Positions 1 to 5,683 of a DNA stretch of 64,000 nucleotides are shown here, one piece after another. How positions within the stretch are numbered: the first letter of the stretch is position 1; each line of letters starts with the position of its first letter. The translations under genes and the position numbers were made by a program. The stretch is from CALZKI01 sp045124055 (GTDB lineage: Bacteria > Bacillota > Clostridia > Lachnospirales > Lachnospiraceae): assembly GCA_045124055.1 (NCBI GenBank), contig JBGVKZ010000011.1, positions 1-64,000 on the forward strand, read 5' to 3'. The notes beneath the pieces are model-generated. The model saw only the letters and a list, made by a program, of their open reading frames with translations. It was not told the origin of the DNA and did no database searches.

Positions 1-170
1 GCACAGGCAGGCAATCAGCTGCAAGTACAGTATAAGGAATTATAAAGTTTAAAAGCAATACGGCAAATATACGTGCAGGAGTAATTTCTGGCTATATGGA
101 ATTTACTCTTGCCAACTGGAATTTAAAAATGCATTTAAGTAAAAAAGAAATTGCTCATTTTTTGTGGTAA
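1..170 (+). pseudogene. Fragmentary 3' end of an unidentified coding region
   Basis: Frame 1 is open from the window edge to a stop at 43-45. A different frame, open from 36 to the stop at 168-170, gives a protein-like stretch containing ISGYMEFTLANWNLKMHL. The two frames meet at about position 40, which would fit a gene 3' end carrying a frameshift, or two short remnants. The second frame ends just before the ribosome site of the next gene, so it could be the tail of an upstream gene of the same operon, perhaps a secreted toxin given the neighbours. The family is not recognised and the assignment is weak. Confidence 0.3.
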
Positions 171-184
171 AGGTGGAAGAACAA

Positions 185-976
185 ATGTACGAAAAAATAT
201 ATCAGTTATTACAACCAATTAAGCAAAGAGAAAGTGTCTTGAATAGAAAAAAGTTTAAGAATATGTTTTGTATTCTATTTTATGTATTGTTGTTACAAAC
301 TTTTCCTTTGTTTGCAAAAGATTATATAGTGAAGTTGGCTTATGAAATATCAATATGGTTAGTTGGTTTATTTGGAATATTGTGGATTATTTATTGGATT
401 TTAATCCCAATTAAGAAAACGCGGTTTTTATATGGATTACTTGTATTGCTTTCGATATTGGATATATTTTACGTGCTGTTTGTATATACCATAACATATA
501 TTATGCAGGAAAGAAAATCGTTGGCAGTACGAATGACAGTGGGAGTAATTCTGACAATAATGGGTTTTGTTATATTATTACAAGTAATTATGGTAATTTA
601 CAAGATAAAAGCAGGTCACTATGCATTCGGAAAAATTAATGTGAAGATTTATATTCCTGTGACATTTATAGGAGCAGTCGTAGCCTCGCTAGTGCCATTG
701 ACCTCCTTTGGATTTAGAAAGAATGCAGGAAATATTTTGGGGAAGGACTGGGCAGCGGTATATGTCATTTATACATTTGCAGTCTTATTTGCAGTTTCAA
801 GCAGATATTTAATCCACCTTATCATTTACCAATTCGCTAATTTCAAACTAACTGACGAAGAATATGAGAAATTAGGGAGCCCAAAAGAAAATAGAAGACA
901 CTTCGAATTACAGGAAAAGGCAAAGGAAGACGCAAGAAAAAAGAAACAAATGGAAGATGCGAGTACATTGCAATAA
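185..976 (+). CDS. Multi-pass membrane protein, tandem paralogue 1 (unknown function)
   Basis: Predicted 263-residue polytopic membrane protein. Hydrophobic segments lie near residues 20-40, 48-70, 80-100, 110-135, 148-170 and 185-210, followed by a charged, Lys/Glu-rich cytoplasmic-looking tail ending with KKKQMED. The ATG at 185 is preferred over the in-frame GTG at 164 because it follows a GGTGGAAG ribosome site and matches the start of the downstream paralogue (MYENLYQLLQPIK). The gene is followed after 9 bp by its paralogue; their C-terminal halves are almost identical and the N-terminal halves diverge. Association with DUF5085-like genes suggests a role in a type VII (LXG) secretion or immunity locus, perhaps like the membrane DUF5083 proteins of such loci, but this is inference. 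Confidence 0.75.
   Translation: MYEKIYQLLQPIKQRESVLNRKKFKNMFCILFYVLLLQTFPLFAKDYIVKLAYEISIWLVGLFGILWIIYWILIPIKKTRFLYGLLVLLSILDIFYVLFVYTITYIMQERKSLAVRMTVGVILTIMGFVILLQVIMVIYKIKAGHYAFGKINVKIYIPVTFIGAVVASLVPLTSFGFRKNAGNILGKDWAAVYVIYTFAVLFAVSSRYLIHLIIYQFANFKLTDEEYEKLGSPKENRRHFELQEKAKEDARKKKQMEDASTLQ
542..959 (+). repeat. Direct repeat, copy 1 (418 bp)
   Basis: This stretch matches 1343-1760 without gaps, with roughly 14 mismatches counted by eye (about 97% identity). It covers the 3' halves of the two tandem paralogues, while their 5' halves are much less alike. Confidence 0.85.
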
Positions 977-985
977 AGGGGAAAT

Positions 986-1795
986 ATGTACGAAAATTTA
1001 TATCAGTTATTACAGCCAATTAAGGAGAGAGAACAGGGGTTCAATGTTTCTAAATTTAAATCGATGTTTTCGATTTTGTTTGGATTACTTATTTTTCAAT
1101 TTTTTTTGCAATTGGCGAAAATTGAATCTATGCAGATAATTTATGATATATCTTTGTGGGGACATATAATTTGGGGAATTATATGGATTATGTATTGGAT
1201 TGGTTTATTAATAGGAAAAACGCGTTTTGTTTATGGAATATTTGCGTTTGTAAGCGCAGTCTATTTTAGCTATATTTCATGTGCTTTTTTTCTTCCATAT
1301 ATTGTAGAAGAAAGAAAACCATTAGCCGTACGTATGGCAATAGGAGTAATTCTGACAATAATGAGTTTTGTTATATTACTACAAGTAATTATGGTAATTT
1401 ACAAGATAAAAGCAGGTCACTATGCATTCGGAAAAATTAATGTGAAGATTTATATTCCGGTGACATTTATAGGAGCAGTCGTAGCCTCGCTAGTGCCATT
1501 AACATTCTTTGGCTTTAGAAAGAATGCAGGAAATATTTTGGGGAAGGATTGGGCAATGGTATATGTCATTTATGCGTTTGCAGTCTTATTTGCAGTTTCA
1601 AGCAGATATTTAATCCACCTTATCATTTACCAATTCGCTAATTTCAAACTAACTGACGAAGAATATGAGAAATTAGGTAGCCCAAAAGAAAATAGAAGAC
1701 ACTTCGAATTACAGGAAAAGGCAAAGGAAGAAGCAAGAAAAAAGAAACAAATGGAAGATGTAAAAGAGGAAACTAATGATGAATATGAAAATTAA
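986..1795 (+). CDS. Multi-pass membrane protein, tandem paralogue 2 (unknown function)
   Basis: 269-residue polytopic membrane protein, paralogue of the gene just upstream. The start follows AAAGGGGAA and aligns with the upstream copy. The first ~115 residues are diverged (shared MYE-LYQLLQPIK start, similar spacing of hydrophobic segments), whereas the remainder is nearly identical to the first copy at both protein and DNA level. The C-terminal tail is extended by a few acidic residues and its last 20 bp overlap the next gene, so the four genes 185-2653 appear to be one transcript. The mosaic pattern resembles gene conversion or selection on a variable N-terminal module, as seen in some immunity-protein arrays. 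Function unknown. Confidence 0.75.
   Translation: MYENLYQLLQPIKEREQGFNVSKFKSMFSILFGLLIFQFFLQLAKIESMQIIYDISLWGHIIWGIIWIMYWIGLLIGKTRFVYGIFAFVSAVYFSYISCAFFLPYIVEERKPLAVRMAIGVILTIMSFVILLQVIMVIYKIKAGHYAFGKINVKIYIPVTFIGAVVASLVPLTFFGFRKNAGNILGKDWAMVYVIYAFAVLFAVSSRYLIHLIIYQFANFKLTDEEYEKLGSPKENRRHFELQEKAKEEARKKKQMEDVKEETNDEYEN
1343..1760 (+). repeat. Direct repeat, copy 2 (418 bp)
   Basis: Partner of the repeat at 542-959, the same length and without gaps. The homology decays abruptly upstream of 1343, inside the coding region. Confidence 0.85.
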
Positions 1796-2195
1796 AAGCC
1801 TTATCATTCATAATCTGCTACTGACAAAATCAGTGGATAAAGGGGAAATTATTTTGCGGGCTAATACTTTAAAAAAGCACATTATTGAGCAGAATTTTTA
1901 CTCAACTGGCCCAACTTTATACACATATAATAAAGAAGAAGGATACAGAGTAGGGGCAACAGTTAATACCAGTGTTATCCTCGAAAATTATAATATCCTA
2001 AGTTTTTACGAAAAAATAGAATTGTCAAAATGCATTTATGCACGAGTATTTGGTGAAAATATGGACAATGTATATCAACAAATGTACGAATATGCAAATA
2101 AAAATAATTTGAAAGTCATAGATAACACATTTTATCATGTGTTACTTGATGTTTATGGTGAAGTTATTACTGATGTATATTTGCAAGTGGAGTAA
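1776..2195 (+). CDS. Small protein resembling the DUF5085 family
   Basis: 139-residue soluble protein, probably alpha/beta. It looks like a shorter relative of the next gene's product: both have an aromatic-rich N-terminal strand, a central GPTLYTY-like or GNLTYFF-like motif and a C-terminal strand ending in a short hydrophobic segment. DUF5085 proteins are typically found next to LXG/WXG100-type secretion genes in Firmicutes, and act there in an unknown way. Three in-frame ATGs (1776, 1779, 1785) follow AGAGGA; 1776 or 1779 has the best spacing. It overlaps the upstream membrane gene by 20 bp and is separated from the next gene by 8 bp. The family assignment is by general resemblance only. 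Confidence 0.65.
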   Translation: MMNMKIKSLIIHNLLLTKSVDKGEIILRANTLKKHIIEQNFYSTGPTLYTYNKEEGYRVGATVNTSVILENYNILSFYEKIELSKCIYARVFGENMDNVYQQMYEYANKNNLKVIDNTFYHVLLDVYGEVITDVYLQVE

Positions 2196-2203
2196 AAGGG
2201 AAA

Positions 2204-2653
2204 ATGAATATTTATTATGACAATATGAATTATAGTAACGTAATTAAAGGAAGCTATATTGTCCCGATACAAAGTGAGGAATTGTTAAAAAAGGCTCAAG
2301 AAGACTTTGAGTTAGAAATAAAGAAAAATAAATTATCACCGGCCGGAAATCTTACATACTTCTTTGAAAAGATGAATGAAAGTGTATTGAGGCTATCATT
2401 TTTATTGCCGGTAGAAAACATAGACAATGTAAAGGAAGGTAAAATACAGATATTTAGCTACTATGGTCAAGAACAGGTTTTATGTTGCAGGGTGATAAGA
2501 AAGGAACTGGAAAAATTGGAAAATATCATTGATAAGATGGAAGAAAAATGTAAAGCAGATGGCTGTAGAATGTATGGGCCACTATACTTTGTATTACCAC
2601 AAAAAAATGAGGATACATATTTATATTTGAAAATAGGAGTCATAGATATGTAG
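2204..2653 (+). CDS. DUF5085-like protein
   Basis: 149-residue soluble protein preceded by an AAAAGGGAAA ribosome site. The layout (N-terminal aromatic strand, SYIVPI, helix rich in Lys/Glu, GNLTYFFEKMNE, a strand-turn-strand region and a C-terminal LYLKIGVID strand) fits the DUF5085 family of type VII secretion accessory proteins, which have a GyrI-like fold. It is the last gene of the island and runs into a strong hairpin. No secretion core gene (essC, WXG100) is visible, so the apparatus, if any, lies upstream of the window or elsewhere. Confidence 0.65.
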   Translation: MNIYYDNMNYSNVIKGSYIVPIQSEELLKKAQEDFELEIKKNKLSPAGNLTYFFEKMNESVLRLSFLLPVENIDNVKEGKIQIFSYYGQEQVLCCRVIRKELEKLENIIDKMEEKCKADGCRMYGPLYFVLPQKNEDTYLYLKIGVIDM

Positions 2654-2681
2654 CTGATGAGGATAATAGAAACAGAAATAA

Positions 2682-2712
2682 AAAAGAGTTCGCAATTTTG
2701 CGAACTCTTTTC
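2682..2712. terminator. Bidirectional rho-independent terminator
   Basis: Perfect 9-bp stem GAGTTCGCA/TGCGAACTC (2686-2694 with 2699-2707), 4-nt loop, flanked by A-run and T-run. It lies between the convergent DUF5085-like gene and the ferredoxin gene. Confidence 0.85.
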
Positions 2713-2722
2713 AGCTTATAAA

Positions 2723-2893
2723 TTATTCTTCTGAGATAGAGCCAGTTGGGCAAGCACCTGCACAAGAACCACAAGAAATACACTTATCTGCATCGATTTC
2801 GAATTTTCCATCGCCCATGCTGATAGCACCTACTGGACACTGAGATTCGCAAGCACCGCAAGCTACACAAGCATCACTAATAACAAATGCCAT
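2723..2893 (-). CDS. 2[4Fe-4S] ferredoxin
   Basis: 56-residue clostridial-type ferredoxin. Two CxxCxxCxxxCP clusters are visible: CVACGACESQCP in the first half and CISCGSCAGACP in the second, the standard ligand set for two low-potential 4Fe-4S centres. The start follows AAGGAGG with ideal spacing. It probably serves as a cytoplasmic electron carrier in fermentation, for example as reductant for radical-SAM activation or hydrogenase. It sits beside pflA, whose activase reaction needs a one-electron donor, although ferredoxin has its own downstream position and about 80 bp separate the two. Confidence 0.95.
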   Translation of the reverse strand: MAFVISDACVACGACESQCPVGAISMGDGKFEIDADKCISCGSCAGACPTGSISEE

Positions 2894-2976
2894 AATAGAA
2901 TCCTCCTTAAGTAAATAAAATAAGTTTCGTTCCTTTAATGATAATACAAAAAACGATTTATTACAAGTGGAAAATG

Positions 2977-3741
2977 CTAGTTTGTCTCGCTTTTCATTTC
3001 GGCACGACGATCTTTGATACCTTGTAAAATTACCTGTTTTTTCTCAATTACCTTATTCTTATCCATAGCAGGAATACCGTCTAATTTATATGCCATTCCA
3101 AGCTGGTCGTATTTTGGTTTACCCATAGTATGATAAGGTAATACGTCCAAAGCCTTGACGTTGGAAAATTGACCGATAAAATAGCCTAACTGATATAAAT
3201 ATTTGTCGTCATCTGTAATAGTTGGAACAACGACGTGACGAATCCACATATCCACTTTTTTCTTGTTCAGATATTCACAGAAAGCTAATATTCCATCGTT
3301 TGGCTGTGAAGTCAATTCCTTATGTTTCTCGGGGTCTATGTGCTTGATATCCAGCATAACAAGGTCTGTTAAAGGCATCAGCTTGTCTAATTTTTCTATA
3401 TAAGCGGTATTATCTGGTTTGTAGGCAATACCTGATGTGTCGATACAGGTATGAATGCCTTTTTCCTTTGCAAGTGTAAATAATTCAATTAAAAAATCTA
3501 CCTGCATCAAAGGTTCGCCACCTGTAACTGTAATTCCGCCGCCTTTATAAAAAGGTAAATTACGTTCATATTGTGCAATGATTTCGGAAGCTTCCATAAT
3601 GGTGCCACCATTCATTGCCCAGGTGTCTGGATTGTGACAATAAGCACAACGCATAGGACAACCTTGCACAAAAACTACAAATCTAACGCCTGGTCCATCA
3701 ACTGTGCCAAAGCTTTCTAAAGAATGAATACGTCCACTCAT
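2977..3741 (-). CDS. pflA: Pyruvate formate-lyase activating enzyme
   Basis: 254-residue radical-SAM enzyme that generates the glycyl radical on pyruvate formate-lyase using S-adenosylmethionine and a 4Fe-4S cluster. The N-terminus shows the family signature FGTVDGPGVRFVVFVQGCP and the CxxxCxxC cluster motif as CPMRCAYC near residue 28-35. The GGxGxTxSGGEP-like region is present as GGGITVTGGEP, and DIKHID and the VVPxxTD segments follow. Length is normal for PflA. The start follows AGGAGGT. Unlike the usual pflB-pflA pairing, it is separated from pflB by an oppositely oriented glycosyltransferase and has its own promoter. Confidence 0.97.
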   Translation of the reverse strand: MSGRIHSLESFGTVDGPGVRFVVFVQGCPMRCAYCHNPDTWAMNGGTIMEASEIIAQYERNLPFYKGGGITVTGGEPLMQVDFLIELFTLAKEKGIHTCIDTSGIAYKPDNTAYIEKLDKLMPLTDLVMLDIKHIDPEKHKELTSQPNDGILAFCEYLNKKKVDMWIRHVVVPTITDDDKYLYQLGYFIGQFSNVKALDVLPYHTMGKPKYDQLGMAYKLDGIPAMDKNKVIEKKQVILQGIKDRRAEMKSETN

Positions 3742-3767
3742 ATTGATACCTCCTATACTTCCTAATC

Positions 3768-3796
3768 ATTATACTATTATTCCCAGAAAAACTCAA
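3768..3796 (-). promoter_or_regulatory. Sigma-A type promoter of pflA
   Basis: Reading the minus strand, TTGAGT (3791-3796), a 17-nt spacer and a perfect TATAAT (3768-3773) precede pflA. Confidence 0.75.
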
Positions 3797-3874
3797 CGCA
3801 AATCCAAAAAGCATTTTTTAGAAAAATAAATAAATCTTAAACATTTTTATAATACTTTTTAAACACAATCGTTG

Positions 3875-3880
3875 TATAAT
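3875..3880 (+). promoter_or_regulatory. -10 element upstream of the glycosyltransferase
   Basis: Perfect TATAAT about 50 bp before the chosen start; no convincing -35 hexamer at 16-18 nt upstream. Confidence 0.45.
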
Positions 3881-3928
3881 AATAGAGTAGTAGGAAGCAA
3901 ACGTTGTTATAATAGGATTACGGGAAAG

Positions 3929-5089
3929 ATGAAAATATTAATTACGACAGATTTATTTACAACGAAAACAAATGGAGTAGTTACTTCTATCAAGAACCTG
4001 ATGGAAGAATTAGCAAAGAATGGCCACGAGATTCGTATACTGACTGTGTCAAGCGAATTCAAAAGCTATAAAAAACAGAATGTTTATTATATCAAGTCTG
4101 TTCCTTTTAAAATCTATCCAGATGTGAGAATGCCAGTATCTTATAGGCATAAATTGATAAAAGAAATTGTGGAGTGGAAACCAGATATTATTCATAGCCA
4201 ATGTGAGTTCTTTAGCCTCCAGTTTGCAAAGTATATCTCTAAGATAACAGGTGCACCCATTGTACATACATATCATACATTATACGAACAATATGTGCAC
4301 TATCTAATACCTGGTAAACATCTTGGAAAATTTGTAGTTAGAACACTATCGAGGAAAAGATTAAAAAATGTATCTACCATTATCGCCCCAACTCAGAAAG
4401 TAAAAAAGGCATTAAATAGTTACGGAATTGACAAAAACATTTGTGTCGTACCAAGTGGAATTGATTTAGAACAGCATAAAAATGTTTTGTCATTGGAAGA
4501 ACGTAGTGCAATGCGTAAAAAACTTGGAATTTCGGATAGAGACAAAGTTTTAATCAATCTAGGACGTCTTGGTGATGAAAAGAATTTAGAAGAATTAGTT
4601 TATTATTTTGAAGATGTGGTGAAGCAAAATCAAGACACCTGCTTTCTATTGGTGGGTGATGGCCCTGCAAGGAAGAAATTAAAACAGTTAGCTAGAGAAC
4701 TTCGGATAGAAGACAAAGTGATTTTTACGGGAATGGTAGAACCCCAGGAAGTCCAGAAATATTATCAAATTGGAGATATTTTTGTAAGTGCATCAACCAG
4801 TGAAACCCAGGGGCTTACTTATGTTGAGGCGGCCGCAAACGGTTTGCCACTTGTATGCCGTGCGGATTTATGTTTAAAAGGAATCATTTACGAAGGGAAA
4901 AATGGGTATGAGTACACTTGTAAAAGGGATTTCTTGGAAAAGATAAATGCTGCACTTTCTAATGAAGAATGGCGAAAAGAAGCGGGAAGAAAGAGTAAAG
5001 AAATCGCGTATCACTATGATAAGTCAGTTTTTGGCGTCGCGGTGGAAAAAGTATATAACGAATCGAAAACAGAAATGGCTCTTAAATAG
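3929..5089 (+). CDS. GT4-family glycosyltransferase, diacylglycerol glucosyltransferase-like
   Basis: 386-residue GT-B glycosyltransferase. The N-terminal domain begins MKILITTDLFTTKTNGVVTSI, typical of 1,2-diacylglycerol 3-glucosyltransferases and related GT4 enzymes. HTYHTLYEQYVHY is the conserved acceptor-side segment. The C-terminal domain has the nucleotide-sugar site with the EX7E motif (SETQGLTYVE). It probably makes glycolipid for the membrane or a lipoteichoic-acid anchor. The start at 3929 is chosen over an upstream in-frame ATG at 3872 because the family begins at MKILI; GGGAAAG provides a modest ribosome site. It is a single-gene unit between the pfl genes and ends in a bidirectional hairpin. 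Confidence 0.88.
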   Translation: MKILITTDLFTTKTNGVVTSIKNLMEELAKNGHEIRILTVSSEFKSYKKQNVYYIKSVPFKIYPDVRMPVSYRHKLIKEIVEWKPDIIHSQCEFFSLQFAKYISKITGAPIVHTYHTLYEQYVHYLIPGKHLGKFVVRTLSRKRLKNVSTIIAPTQKVKKALNSYGIDKNICVVPSGIDLEQHKNVLSLEERSAMRKKLGISDRDKVLINLGRLGDEKNLEELVYYFEDVVKQNQDTCFLLVGDGPARKKLKQLARELRIEDKVIFTGMVEPQEVQKYYQIGDIFVSASTSETQGLTYVEAAANGLPLVCRADLCLKGIIYEGKNGYEYTCKRDFLEKINAALSNEEWRKEAGRKSKEIAYHYDKSVFGVAVEKVYNESKTEMALK

Positions 5090-5090
5090 A

Positions 5091-5123
5091 AAAAACGGAA
5101 GACTTTACGTCTTCCGTTTTTTT
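5091..5123. terminator. Bidirectional terminator
   Basis: Stem CGGAAGAC/GTCTTCCG (5096-5103 with 5109-5116) flanked by A-run and T-run, between the convergent glycosyltransferase and the glycyl-radical-domain gene. Confidence 0.85.
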
Positions 5124-5136
5124 ATCGTACAAATAA

Positions 5137-5382
5137 TTAAACACTTTCGTGGAATGTACGAGAGATAACATCAGCCTGCTGTTCTGCTGTTAATTTAACA
5201 AAGTTTACAGCGTATCCAGATACACGGATTGTCAACTGTGGATAGTTTTCTGGATGTGCCTGTGCATCTAATAATGTTTCTCTATTTAATACATTTACAT
5301 TAAGATGATGTCCGCCTTTTGTTGCATAACCATCTAATAATGATACTAAGTTATCAATCTGAGCTGTATTTGCCTGTGACAT
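5137..5382 (-). CDS. grcA: Stand-alone glycyl-radical domain of pyruvate formate-lyase
   Basis: 81-residue protein equal to the C-terminal domain of PFL and to the autonomous glycyl radical cofactor GrcA/YfiD. It contains HLNVNVLNRETLLDA, PQLTIRVSGYAVNF with the radical Gly at residue 56, and the C-terminal TAEQQADVISRTF. Its N-terminus (NLVSLLDGYATKGG) begins just where the pflB product in this operon ends when both are compared with a full-length PFL. It therefore very likely completes the active enzyme as a separate subunit, rather than being only a repair spare part as in enterobacteria. It has its own AGGAGG site and lies downstream of pflB and the small Cys-tailed gene, separated by a hairpin. 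Confidence 0.92.
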   Translation of the reverse strand: MSQANTAQIDNLVSLLDGYATKGGHHLNVNVLNRETLLDAQAHPENYPQLTIRVSGYAVNFVKLTAEQQADVISRTFHESV

Positions 5383-5411
5383 AATAAATTCCTCCTATTT
5401 TTTATTATTTA

Positions 5412-5436
5412 CCGATAGGGCGTTATGCCCTATCGG
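5412..5436 (-). other. Intergenic hairpin in the pfl operon
   Basis: Perfect 10-bp inverted repeat CCGATAGGGC/GCCCTATCGG with a 5-nt loop, between the Cys-tailed gene and grcA. In the minus-strand transcript it is followed by an A-rich rather than U-rich stretch, so it looks more like an RNA processing or stability element than a full terminator. It could set a different level for grcA than for pflB. Confidence 0.7.
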
Positions 5437-5462
5437 ATATTTAGTATGAATAATCGATAAGA

Positions 5463-5666
5463 TTATCTATAATCATCAAGTCCTTGATGAAGGGTAGGTA
5501 CACTACATGCTAATGGAGTTCTGGAACAATCCGTACAACCCATTGTCTGAACGTTTTTTGACTGATTTAGTTTCTCATCTGTGTCCACATTGATGTGTCC
5601 AACGCCATTAGCAATATCTGCATCAAGCATACGAACAAGATCTTCAATCATCTGATTTTCGTCCAT
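5463..5666 (-). CDS. Small glycyl-radical-domain-like protein with Cys-rich tail
   Basis: 67-residue protein encoded between pflB and grcA. Its first ~30 residues (IEDLVRMLDADIANGVGHINVD) align by eye with the N-terminal part of the adjacent grcA product (IDNLVSLLDGYATKGGHHLNV). The second half lacks the RVSGY radical loop and instead carries CTDCSRTPLAC. ATG 5666 follows AAGAGGTG, and only 17 bp separate it from the pflB stop, so it is translationally coupled. A GTG at 5675 also lies in frame. Family unknown; it may be a PFL subunit, chaperone or inhibitor that occupies the radical-domain site. Not a simple truncation, because the tail is open and ends cleanly. Confidence 0.8.
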   Translation of the reverse strand: MDENQMIEDLVRMLDADIANGVGHINVDTDEKLNQSKNVQTMGCTDCSRTPLACSVPTLHQGLDDYR

Positions 5667-5683
5667 AATAGTCACCTCTTAAA

